Below, one piece after another: positions 45,104 to 53,600 of a DNA stretch of 64,000 nt. The stretch's first letter is position 1. Each line of letters starts with the position of its first letter. Under the pieces are notes generated by a model. That model worked only from the letters and a program-made list of their open reading frames with translations, was not told where the DNA came from and did no database searches. The stretch comes from Microbacterium hibisci (GTDB lineage Bacteria > Actinomycetota > Actinomycetes > Actinomycetales > Microbacteriaceae), in contig NZ_JADIJC010000007.1 of NCBI RefSeq assembly GCF_015278255.1, positions 62,001-126,000 on the forward strand, written 5' to 3'. Position numbers and translations under genes: made by a program.

Positions 45104-46033
45104 TCAGCCGCCGGTCATGGTGCGGGCGATCTGCGTGGCCGAGTCGCCCGCCCGCTTGAGCACGAGGGCGACGAGCGCGAGCGCGACGAGCGTCAGCAGC
45201 AGCATGATCGTCGACACCGCGGCGATCTCGGGCCGCAGCCCGGTGCGCAGCGCGCTGAGCACGTACACCGGCCACGGGGTCGTTCCCGACACCTGCACGA
45301 ACGCGGCGACGATGGTGTTGTCGAGGCTCAGCGTGAACGCCAGCAGGAACCCGGCGAGCACCGCGGGCATGGCGAGCGCCAGGGTCACCCGGCGGAACGT
45401 CGTGAACGGCGTGGCGTACAGGTCGGCGGAGGCCTCTTCGAGCTTGGCGTCCTGGCCGACGAGCCGCGCGCGCACGATGTACGACACCACCGCGGTCGCG
45501 AACAGCGACGACCCCACCGACAGGCGCACGATGCCGTCGTTGAACATCGAGATGCCGAGGTCTTGACCGAGGAAGACCATGAAGGGCAGCAGCGCCACGG
45601 CGTCCACGATCTCAGGCGTGACCGACACCAGGAGGAGCAGGCCCAGGAACCACCACACCCACTTGCCGGGATGCCGGGCCATCGCGATGCCGGCGAGCGT
45701 GCCGAGCACCGTCGCGATGATGGCCGCGATCAGCGCGGTGATGAGCGACACCCGCACGGCGTTCTGGACCGCGGGCTTGACGAGGATCGAGGTGAACGCG
45801 TCGAAGCCGAAGCCGTCCCAGACCGCGAGCAGCCGGCCCGTGTTGAACGAGTGGATGACGATGACGATGATCGGCAGGAACAGGAAGAGCATGACGATCA
45901 CGCCCCACACGCCGAACGCGATGTCCGTGCCCGACCTCCTCGCGCGCCGGCGCGGCGCAGCCGCGGTGGTCCGGGCCTCGCGCTGTGCCTGCAGGATCGT
46001 CTCGGTCGCCGTCACGGTCTCGGGGGGAGTCAC
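45104..46033 (-). CDS. potC: Spermidine/putrescine ABC transporter permease PotC
   Basis: A 309-residue inner-membrane permease with six segments. A cytoplasmic N-terminus (about 40 residues, Arg-rich) precedes 'WGVIVMLFLFLPIIVIVIHSFN'. The coupling helix carries the EAA-type loop 'EEASADLYATPFTTFRRVTLALAMPAVLAG'. The GTG start overlaps the potB stop by four bases (GTGA). With PotB it forms the translocation channel for polyamines powered by PotA. Confidence 0.92.
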   Translation of the reverse strand: MTPPETVTATETILQAQREARTTAAAPRRRARRSGTDIAFGVWGVIVMLFLFLPIIVIVIHSFNTGRLLAVWDGFGFDAFTSILVKPAVQNAVRVSLITALIAAIIATVLGTLAGIAMARHPGKWVWWFLGLLLLVSVTPEIVDAVALLPFMVFLGQDLGISMFNDGIVRLSVGSSLFATAVVSYIVRARLVGQDAKLEEASADLYATPFTTFRRVTLALAMPAVLAGFLLAFTLSLDNTIVAAFVQVSGTTPWPVYVLSALRTGLRPEIAAVSTIMLLLTLVALALVALVLKRAGDSATQIARTMTGG

Positions 46034-46998
46034 GTCGTCACCTCCAGGGAGGCCGCGGGTGCGGCATCCGTCTTCGCCGTCTCGGGGCCGGACCTGATCA
46101 CCAGCCGGTTGCGGGAGCGGAACGGCAGCGCGACCAGCCAGATGACCGCCGCGAACACGCCGATGCTGAGGGCGATGACGAGCATCAGCAGCACCGCCAT
46201 CGCCGAGCCGAGCGCCCAGTTCTGCGCGGTCTGGAACTGACCGGCGACGAGCTGGCCGATCATGTTGCCCTTCGCACCGCCCAGCACTGTCGCGGTGATG
46301 TAGTCGCCCATGAGCGGGATGTACACCAGCAGGACCCCGGCGACGATTCCCGGCAGCGACAGCGGCAGGGTCACGCGGACGAAGGTCATGAGCTTGCCCG
46401 CACCGAGGTCCTTCGACGCCTCGCGCAGCGCGGGGCCGACGCGGTCGAAGGCGACGAACAGCGGCAGGATCATGAGCGGCAGGTAGTTGTAGACCACGCC
46501 GACGATCACCGCGGCGCGGGTGTACAGCAGCTCCAGCGGGCCGTCGAGCACGCCGATGCCCTGCAGCACCGTCGACAGCCAGCCCTCCGGCGCCAGGATC
46601 ACCTGCCAGCCGATCGTGCGCACGAGGAAGTTGGTCCAGAACGGCACCAGCACGAGCGCGATCAGGATGCCGCGGCGCTGAGGTCTGACTTTGAATGCCA
46701 TCCAGTACGCCACCGGCGCGCCGATGCCGAAGCACAGCACGGTGCCGATGACGCCCACCCAGAGCGTGTTGGCGAACGTGGCGAAGAACGTCGGCGACAA
46801 CGCCTCGAGGTAGCGGTCGAACGAGAGGATGTCGTTCGCGTGCGTGCCGAAGACGCCCGGCTTGTAGCCGAAGCTGAACCACACCACCATCGCGACCGGC
46901 GCGACGAAGAACACCAGCAGCCACGCCCACGCAGGGACCGCGAGCGCGGGCCCTACCGCACCGGTGGCACCGGTGGCGCGGGTGGCGCGATCACGCAC
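46030..46998 (-). CDS. potB: Spermidine/putrescine ABC transporter permease PotB
   Basis: A 322-residue permease with six segments. 'PAWAWLLVFFVAPVAMVVWFSF' and 'TNFLVRTIGWQVIL' are characteristic of the PotB branch, and the EAA loop is 'REASKDLGAGKLMTFVRVTLPLSLPGIVAG'. Its GTG start overlaps the potD stop by eight bases. Together with the next gene it makes a heterodimeric channel. Confidence 0.93.
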   Translation of the reverse strand: MRDRATRATGATGAVGPALAVPAWAWLLVFFVAPVAMVVWFSFGYKPGVFGTHANDILSFDRYLEALSPTFFATFANTLWVGVIGTVLCFGIGAPVAYWMAFKVRPQRRGILIALVLVPFWTNFLVRTIGWQVILAPEGWLSTVLQGIGVLDGPLELLYTRAAVIVGVVYNYLPLMILPLFVAFDRVGPALREASKDLGAGKLMTFVRVTLPLSLPGIVAGVLLVYIPLMGDYITATVLGGAKGNMIGQLVAGQFQTAQNWALGSAMAVLLMLVIALSIGVFAAVIWLVALPFRSRNRLVIRSGPETAKTDAAPAASLEVTT

Positions 46999-48175
46999 CG
47001 GCGGCAGCCTTCACCTCGTTGTAGATCTCCACCCGGGTGCTCAGCGAGTCGTTGATCACCTGCTCGTGCATCGTCTCGAGCTGCTCGGGCGTGAAGAAGA
47101 TCATGTCGAGACGCTCGACCTCGGCTTCCTCGGCCGCCGCCTCCATGTCCTTGCCGCCGACGTTGTAGCCGACCCACTCGAGGTTCAGCAGCTGGTTCTC
47201 GGGGACCATGGCGAAGTCGATGAAGGCGTGCGCCGCTTCGGGGTGGGCGGCCCCGGTCGCGATCGCCCAGTTGTCCATCCAGAGCTCGGTCTGCGGGCCG
47301 GGCAGCACCCACTGCCAGCGGTCGGGGTCCGACGACTCCTGGATGCCGAGCCGGGCGTCGCCGTTCCAGGCCATCAGGAGGGCGTGGGTGCCCTGCGGGA
47401 TCGTGTTGGCGCCGGCGGCGGAGTCGAACGCCGCGATGTGCGGAGCGATCGTCTCGACGAGGAAAGCGCGGGCCGCCTCGAGCTCGTCGGGGTCGTCGGT
47501 GTTCCAGTCCAGGTCGTTGGCCCAGAAGTACGACCCGACGACGCCGGCGGGGTCGTCCGACATCGCGGTCTTCCCGCTCGCCTCGTTCTGCGCCGCGTCG
47601 AAGAAGTCTGCCCACGTGGTCAGCTCGCGGGTGATGACGGTCTTGTCGTAGACGAAGCCCGTCGTGCCCCAGGCCTTGCAGATCGAGTAGTCGTTGCTCG
47701 GATCCCACGCGCGTCCCAGGAAGGCGGGGTCCATGTTCGAGATGTTGGGGAGCAGATCCTTGTTGAGCTTCTGCAGCAGCCCCTGCTCGATCATCTGCGG
47801 GATGAAGACGCCCGTCGGCACGACGATGTCGTAGCCCGAGGTGCCCTTCGCAGCGACGAGCTTCGCGATGAGCTCCTCGTTCGACCCGTACGAGTCGAGG
47901 GTGACCTTCGGTCCCATCTCGGCGGTGAACGCCTCGACGACCTCGGGTGCGTCGTACTCGGCCCACGTGTACACCGAGAGGCTGTCTTCGAGCTCTCCGC
48001 CCGTCGCCTGCGGCGCGGGTGCACCGCTGCCCCCGGGAGCACAGGCCGCGAGCACCGTGGCGCCGCCGGCCAGCGCGGCGAGGCTGAGGAAGCGGCGGCG
48101 CGACAGCTCGCGCACGATGGCGGGCGCGACGCCCTCGGGAGCGAGGATGCGCAGCGGGGTGCGAGGCTGGGTCAC
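46991..48175 (-). CDS. potD: Polyamine-binding lipoprotein PotD-like, with Tat-type lipoprotein signal
   Basis: A 394-residue substrate-binding protein. 'SRRRFLSLAALAGGATVLAAC' combines a twin-arginine motif with a lipobox ending in Cys45, so the mature protein is an exported lipoprotein. Family features are 'LSVYTWAEYDAPEVVEAF', 'GSNEELIAKLVAAKGTSGYDIVVPTG' and 'LEWVGYNVGG'. A Tat-targeted lipoprotein is expected for actinobacterial PotD. The GTG start has AGGAG five bases upstream. The leader (48176-48384) is rich in GT repeats. Confidence 0.92.
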   Translation of the reverse strand: MTQPRTPLRILAPEGVAPAIVRELSRRRFLSLAALAGGATVLAACAPGGSGAPAPQATGGELEDSLSVYTWAEYDAPEVVEAFTAEMGPKVTLDSYGSNEELIAKLVAAKGTSGYDIVVPTGVFIPQMIEQGLLQKLNKDLLPNISNMDPAFLGRAWDPSNDYSICKAWGTTGFVYDKTVITRELTTWADFFDAAQNEASGKTAMSDDPAGVVGSYFWANDLDWNTDDPDELEAARAFLVETIAPHIAAFDSAAGANTIPQGTHALLMAWNGDARLGIQESSDPDRWQWVLPGPQTELWMDNWAIATGAAHPEAAHAFIDFAMVPENQLLNLEWVGYNVGGKDMEAAAEEAEVERLDMIFFTPEQLETMHEQVINDSLSTRVEIYNEVKAAAGA

Positions 48176-48244
48176 GAGTACTCCTGGTCAGGTCGGGTGC
48201 GGATCCGACGCGATGGATCGAGTCGGATGCCGCGGCGGCGGGCG

Positions 48245-48384
48245 TTGCGGCGGGTGCCGCTGGTTCGGGTAATGCGTTCGGGTACGGGCGGTGCGTCGGG
48301 TTCGGCTGGTTCGGGTGTTGGTGGTGCGTTCGGGTCCGGGTCGTGCGTCGGGTCCGGGTCGTGCGTCGGGTTGGGTGGTTCGGG
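48245..48384 (-). repeat. GT-rich direct repeats in the potA-potD gap
   Basis: The segment consists mainly of variants of GGTTCGGGT and GTGCGTCGGGTCCGGGTC; the latter 18-base unit occurs twice in tandem near 48340-48376. In the minus-strand mRNA the sequence is CA/CCGA-rich and would be weakly structured. No ORF with a plausible start spans it. Confidence 0.6.
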
Positions 48385-49575
48385 TCAGGCGGTCGGCGGG
48401 GCGACGTAGCCGCCCTCCTCGGCGGCGCCGTCGTCGGCGGCCGGGAAGAGGAGCACGTGGTGCGCCGCCCAGGTGCAGGCGACCCGGTCGCCGACCGACA
48501 GGGCGGGGGCATCGGGTGTCGGGCGGCGGACGATGAGGCTCTGGTCGTCGCCCAGGCGCACGAGGTACTGCATCGTGTCGCCGAGGTGCGAGACGCCGAT
48601 CAGCTCGCCGCGCGCGGTGTTCGCGTCGGAGATGCTCGCGCCGCCGCTCGCGAGGTCGGCCTCGATCCGGATGAACTCCGGCCTCACCGCCGCTTCGCCG
48701 AGGTTGGTCGTCGTCAGTACCGGCGACGTGGCGCGGACGAGCGCGTGCGGGGACGTGATGGCCGCGCCCGCCTCCGCGGCGGGACCGCGGAAGAAGTTCT
48801 GCTGCCCCACGAACGCCGCCACGTACGCCGACGCCGGCCGCGCGTACACGGTGTCGGCGTCGGCGAGCTGCTCGATGCGTCCCGCACGCATGATCGCGAT
48901 GCGGTCGCTCATCGACAGCGCCTCGCCCTGGTCGTGGGTCACGAAGACGAAGGTGATGCCCAGCCGCGACTGCAGCAGCTTCAGCTCGAGCTGCATCTCC
49001 TCCCGCAGCTGGCGGTCCAGGGCGCCGAGCGGCTCGTCGAGCAGCAGCACCGCGGGGCGGTTCACCAGCGCCCGAGCCAGGGCGATGCGCTGCTGCTGCC
49101 CGCCCGACAGCTGCGTCGGCTTGCGGTCGCCGAACCGGCGCATCTGCACGAGGTCGAGCGCCTGGGTGACGCGCTCGCGGATCTCGGACTTCGGGGTGCG
49201 GCGCTGCTGCAGCCCGTAGGCCACGTTCTCGGCGACAGACATGTGCGGGAACAGCGCGTAGGCCTGGAAGACGGTGTTGACGTCGCGGCGATACGGAGGC
49301 ACACCCTGCACCGAGCGGCCCGAGATGTGGATGGTCCCCGCATCCGGCTGCTCGAATCCCGCGATCATCCGCAGGGTCGTGGTCTTGCCGCAGCCCGACG
49401 GACCCAGCAGCGAGATGAACTCGCCCGGCTCGACCGTGAGTGACAGGTCGTCGACGGCGACCTGGTCACCGTAGTACTTGGTGACCCCCGACAGCACGAC
49501 GGCACCGCGCGCTGCCTCGCCCTCGGTGGGAACCTGTTCCGCCGTCGTGCTCGCGGTCGCCGTGCCTGTGGACAT
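48385..49575 (-). CDS. potA: Spermidine/putrescine ABC transporter ATPase PotA
   Basis: A 396-residue ATPase. Walker A is 'LLGPSGCGKTTTLRM', the signature 'LSGGQQQRIALARAL', Walker B 'AVLLLDEPLGALD', and the switch His is in 'FVTHDQGEA'. A C-terminal TOBE-type regulatory domain (about 285-390) binds the transporter or sensing ligand. ATG 49575 is preferred because AGG precedes it; GTG 49581 is also open. It is the first gene of a leftward set potA-potD-potB-potC followed by amine-catabolic genes. Confidence 0.93.
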   Translation of the reverse strand: MSTGTATASTTAEQVPTEGEAARGAVVLSGVTKYYGDQVAVDDLSLTVEPGEFISLLGPSGCGKTTTLRMIAGFEQPDAGTIHISGRSVQGVPPYRRDVNTVFQAYALFPHMSVAENVAYGLQQRRTPKSEIRERVTQALDLVQMRRFGDRKPTQLSGGQQQRIALARALVNRPAVLLLDEPLGALDRQLREEMQLELKLLQSRLGITFVFVTHDQGEALSMSDRIAIMRAGRIEQLADADTVYARPASAYVAAFVGQQNFFRGPAAEAGAAITSPHALVRATSPVLTTTNLGEAAVRPEFIRIEADLASGGASISDANTARGELIGVSHLGDTMQYLVRLGDDQSLIVRRPTPDAPALSVGDRVACTWAAHHVLLFPAADDGAAEEGGYVAPPTA

Positions 49576-49642
49576 CGTCACCTCGGGAGGTCCTTCTGGT
49601 AGCCGGTCGTGCGCCGCTGCACGACCGTTCGGGTGGTGTCAG

Positions 49643-49673
49643 GTATTCAATATCGCGCCGTGGGCACCCGCAA
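49643..49673 (-). promoter_or_regulatory. Candidate potA promoter
   Basis: On the minus strand, TTGCGG (49668-49673) and TATTGA/ATTGAA (about 49646-49652) are separated by 15-16 bases in an AT-rich island within the 288-base gap upstream of potA. The remainder of the gap (49674-49863) shows no gene or repeat. This is a visual match only. Confidence 0.3.
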
Positions 49674-49863
49674 TGTTCCCGACCGCGAACCAGACGATCC
49701 GCGGCGTCGATGCCCTGCGCTCCGACAGATCGTCCGGACCTGTGTAACGGGCAGGAAACCGCGGCGTTTCCGTGGGCGCACGCGCGCGAGATGACGGATG
49801 CCGCAGCCCGCGGCGACACTTCGTCCGCCGCGCATCGTGATCAAAGCGTGCTCTCGCGCCTGG

Positions 49864-50652
49864 TCAGCGCTGGCAGACCGGGCACCAGAAGACGATCCGC
49901 TCGCGCGTCGGGTCCGCGCCGAGGCTCCCGCCGCGGATGAGCGTTCCGCAGCGACGGCACGGCCGACCCTCCCTGCGGTACACCCAGGTGGAGCGCCCGG
50001 CGCGGGCGTCTCCGGTGAAGGTGCGCCCCGAGCGGTCGCGGTTGGCGCGGATCATGCGGGCGCCGAGATCCACGATGGCGGCGGCATCCGTCTCGTTCGC
50101 CGGCGTCGTCGGCAGCACTCCGCGGACGAAAAGGATCTCGTTGGCGTACTCGTTGCCGAACCCTGCGATGTTGCGCTGGTCCTGCACTGCCACGTGCACG
50201 GCGCGGGTGTCGGCGCCGAGTCTGCGTGCGGCCTCCGCCGGATCCCACGCCGCGGAGAGCGGGTCGGGTCCGAGGTACCCCACGAGCTCGTCCTCGTCGG
50301 TGGTGGGGATGACCTTGATGTCGGCCAGGTCGAAGCCGACCGTCTCCCATTCGGTGCCGTCCGGGGCGGTCGCACCGATCACCGCCCGCGCGCGGAAACC
50401 CGGCGCGTGCCACCGCTCGCCGCGGCGGTAGACGTGCCACTCGCCCTCCATCTTGAGGTGGGTGTAGAGGGTCCACGGCCCGATGCGGTGCAGGAGGTGC
50501 TTGCCGCGCGACACGACGTCGTGGACCACCTCGCCGCGAAGATCGACCGTCGCAGCCTGCGGCACGCGCAGCTCGAAGCGGGTGACGGTCGCGCCGGCCA
50601 GCGCCGCGTTCAGCCGCCGCGCCGCACGGAAGACGGTGTCGCCCTCAGGCAC
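49864..50652 (-). CDS. Fpg/Nei-family DNA glycosylase (endonuclease VIII-like)
   Basis: A 262-residue base-excision-repair enzyme. After removal of Met, Pro2 and Glu3 ('PEGDTVF') form the active-site Schiff base. The H2TH domain carries 'RNIAGFGNEYANEILF', and the C-terminal zinc finger is 'CRRCGTLIRGG...FWCPVCQR' with four cysteines. 'PEGDTVFRAARRLNAAL' places it in the actinobacterial Nei group rather than MutM. The GTG start overlaps the stop of lhr by eight bases, so the helicase and glycosylase are coupled, a conserved repair pairing. Confidence 0.94.
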   Translation of the reverse strand: MPEGDTVFRAARRLNAALAGATVTRFELRVPQAATVDLRGEVVHDVVSRGKHLLHRIGPWTLYTHLKMEGEWHVYRRGERWHAPGFRARAVIGATAPDGTEWETVGFDLADIKVIPTTDEDELVGYLGPDPLSAAWDPAEAARRLGADTRAVHVAVQDQRNIAGFGNEYANEILFVRGVLPTTPANETDAAAIVDLGARMIRANRDRSGRTFTGDARAGRSTWVYRREGRPCRRCGTLIRGGSLGADPTRERIVFWCPVCQR

Positions 50653-53600
50653 GCGCGCTCGTCCGGCCGTCCGGGCCCTGCGCCTGCCGGAGGGTGTCAC
50701 CCGCGGTGAGCCGGCGCAGCGTGAGCCCGCGCGGCGACTCGACGAAGCCGGCATCCCGCAGTGCACCGCCCACGTTCGTGCCGTAGACGAAGGCGCCGTT
50801 CACCTGCTCGACGGTCAGCGTGTCGAGGCGCCGGGCGCGGGCGGTCGCCGCGAGGTCGCGGGCGGCCGCGGCGAGCACCGCCTCGTCGCCGGTGAAGGCC
50901 AGCGCAGACTTGCCGCCGCGCTCGAGATACAGCGCCAGCGCGCCGTCGACGAGCACGACGAGCGCGCCGGCCTTTCGCCCCGGTCGATGCGAGACGCCGT
51001 CGAGCGCGGGCCACGCGAGCGCCGCCCCGTACGGGTTGGCGGGGTCGGTCGCGGCCAGAGTCACGGCCCGCAGCGGCGGCGGGTCGGGCAGGCCCGCGAA
51101 CTCGCGGAGCCGGTCGACGGTGGCGGATGCCGCGAACTGCGCCGCCCCGAGCTTCTCGATGACGTAGCCGCGACGGCAGTGGCCGGCCTCCTCGAAGCCG
51201 GCGAGCACGCGATACGTCTGCGCGAATCCGCCCGGCACGCCCTCGGACTGCACCGCGCCGCGCGTGACCACCCCGTAGCGGTCGAGCAGCAGGCTCGCGG
51301 TCGCAGTTGCGCGGAGTGCCGCATCGGCCTCGGGCTCGGGCAGCAGCGACCAGCGTCCGCCGATGGCAGGCGGGCGGGCGGGGACGGATGCCGCGACCGT
51401 GCGCACGGCGGCACCGCGGTACATCCGCGCCCGAGGGGCGCGCCGGCTCACCCGGTGGGCTTGTGAGCCGCCCGACACCAGCGCGCGGACCGGGGCGAAG
51501 GTGTCGTTGGTGACGCGTCCCATCCAGGTCAGCCGCCACAGCGCGTCGACGACCGACTGCTCGTTCTCGGCGCCGGTCGTGATCTTCAGCTGGGCGGCGA
51601 AGTAGGCGCCGCCGCCGCCGAGGGCCGCGAGCAGCTGCGCGTCGAGCGAGCCGGGTGCCGGCTCCTCCGCGTCGTCGGGGAGAGCAAGCGTGAGCGGCAC
51701 CGCGTCGGCGGGGTGCAGGGCGATCCAGCCGTCGCGTCCGGGGAGGCTCCCGTGCCCCGACCAGATGACCTCGCCGGTGGCCGTGAGCTCGTCGAGCATG
51801 CCCGGCGTGTAATCCGCCACGCGCGCCGGCAGCACGAGCGACTCCCACGCGCTGGCCGGGATGGGCACGCCCGCGAGCTGCTCGACCACCGCGGCGACGC
51901 CGTCGACCCCTTCGAGCGGTCGCGTGGCGTGCTGCCACACCGGGAGGAAGCGCGCGTAGGCGTCCTGCGGCACCGGCTCGACGCTGCCGCGGATCGCCGC
52001 GAGCGAGCGCATGCGCAGGCGGCGCAGCACCTCGGTGTCGCACCACTCGGCCTCGTCGCCACGGGTGGTCTCCGCAGCCGACACCTCGGGCAGGAAGAAG
52101 CCGCTCGTGACGCGCCCCTGCGACTCGAGGCGCTGCAGGGTGTGGCGCGCGACCGCGACGCCGACGCCGAGGCGGTCGGCCGCGGCATCCGCCGTGAAAG
52201 GTGCGTGAGTGCGCGCGTACCGGGCCACGAGGTCGCCGAGCGGATCGGCGACCGGCTCGAGGAAGGCCGTCGGGATGCCGACGGGCAGCGCCACACCGAG
52301 CGCGTCGCGCAGGCGCCCCGCGTCCTCGATCGCGGCGACGCGCGTGGTTCCGGCGATCGTCACCGGGATGGCCCGGCGCCCGGTGATCAGTGCATCGAGG
52401 AGCGCGGATGCCTCAGCCTCGGTGGCCTGACCGTCGGCGCCGCCGTCGGTCGCAGGCTCGAGGCGCGCGGCGACCTCGGCGGCGTCGAGGGGGCCGAGCA
52501 GGCGCAGCAGGTCGGCGATGCCCTCGAGGCCCCGAGCGCGGCGCTCGGGGTCGAGGCGCTGCGCTTCGCGCTCGAACTGCGCGATCACCTCCGGGTCGAG
52601 CAGCTCGCGCATCTCGACCTTGCCGAGCAGCTCCGACAGCAGCGCGGGATCGACCGAGAGCGCGGCGGCGCGGCGCTCGGCCAGCGGGGAGTCGCCCTCG
52701 TACATGAACGCGCCGACGTAGCCGAACAGCAGATCGCGCGCGAACGGCGAGGGCTGTGCGGGCTCGGTCTCGATGAGGCGGATGCGGCGCTCGCCGATGC
52801 CGCGCATGAGCCGCAGCAGCGATGGGACGTCGTAGACGTCCTGCAGCACCTCGCGGAGCGTCTCGAGGATGATCGGGAAGGTCGGGTACCGGCGGGCGAC
52901 CTCGAGCAGCTGCGCCGACCGCTGCCGCTGCTGCCACAGTGGCGTGCGCTTGCCGGGATTGCGCCTCGGCATCAGCAGCGCGCGGGCCGCGCACTCACGG
53001 AACCGTGACGCGAACAGCGCCGAGCCGCCGACCTCCTCCGTCACGATCTGGTCGAGCTCGTCGGGGTCGAAGACGAACAGGTCGGCACCGGGCGGCTCGG
53101 CGGTGGCGTCGGGGATGCGCGCGATGATGCCGTCGTCGCTCGCGACGGCGGACCCGTCGACGCCCAGCCGCTCGCGGATGCGGGCGTTGACCGCGAGCGC
53201 CCACGGTGCGTGCACCTGCATGCCGTACGGGGAATGCAGGATGACGCGCCAGTCGCCGACCTCGTCGCGTCCGCGTTCGACGGTCAGCTGGCGATCGGTG
53301 GGCAGGGTGCCCGTGGCTTCGCGCTGCTCGGCCAGGTACGCGAGAAGGTTGTCCTGCGCGAAGTCGTCGAGCCCCGCTTCGCGCAGCCGCGACTCCGCCC
53401 TGTCGGGCTTGGCGGTGGAGACCTCCCGTGAGAACCTGCCGAGCGCTTCGCCCAGCTCGGCCGGACGGCCGATGCCGTCGCCGTGCCAGAACGGCACCTT
53501 GCCGGGCTGCCCGAACGCGGGCACGACGTTGACGCGGTCGTGCGTGATCTCGACGATGCGCCAGCTGGTCGTGCCGAGGGTGAAGACGTCGTTGACGCGC

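Noticed and set aside
48245-48384. CRISPR or small coding sequence in the GT-rich tract
   Set aside because: Repeat units are short, variable and contiguous; no ORF with start and ribosome site.
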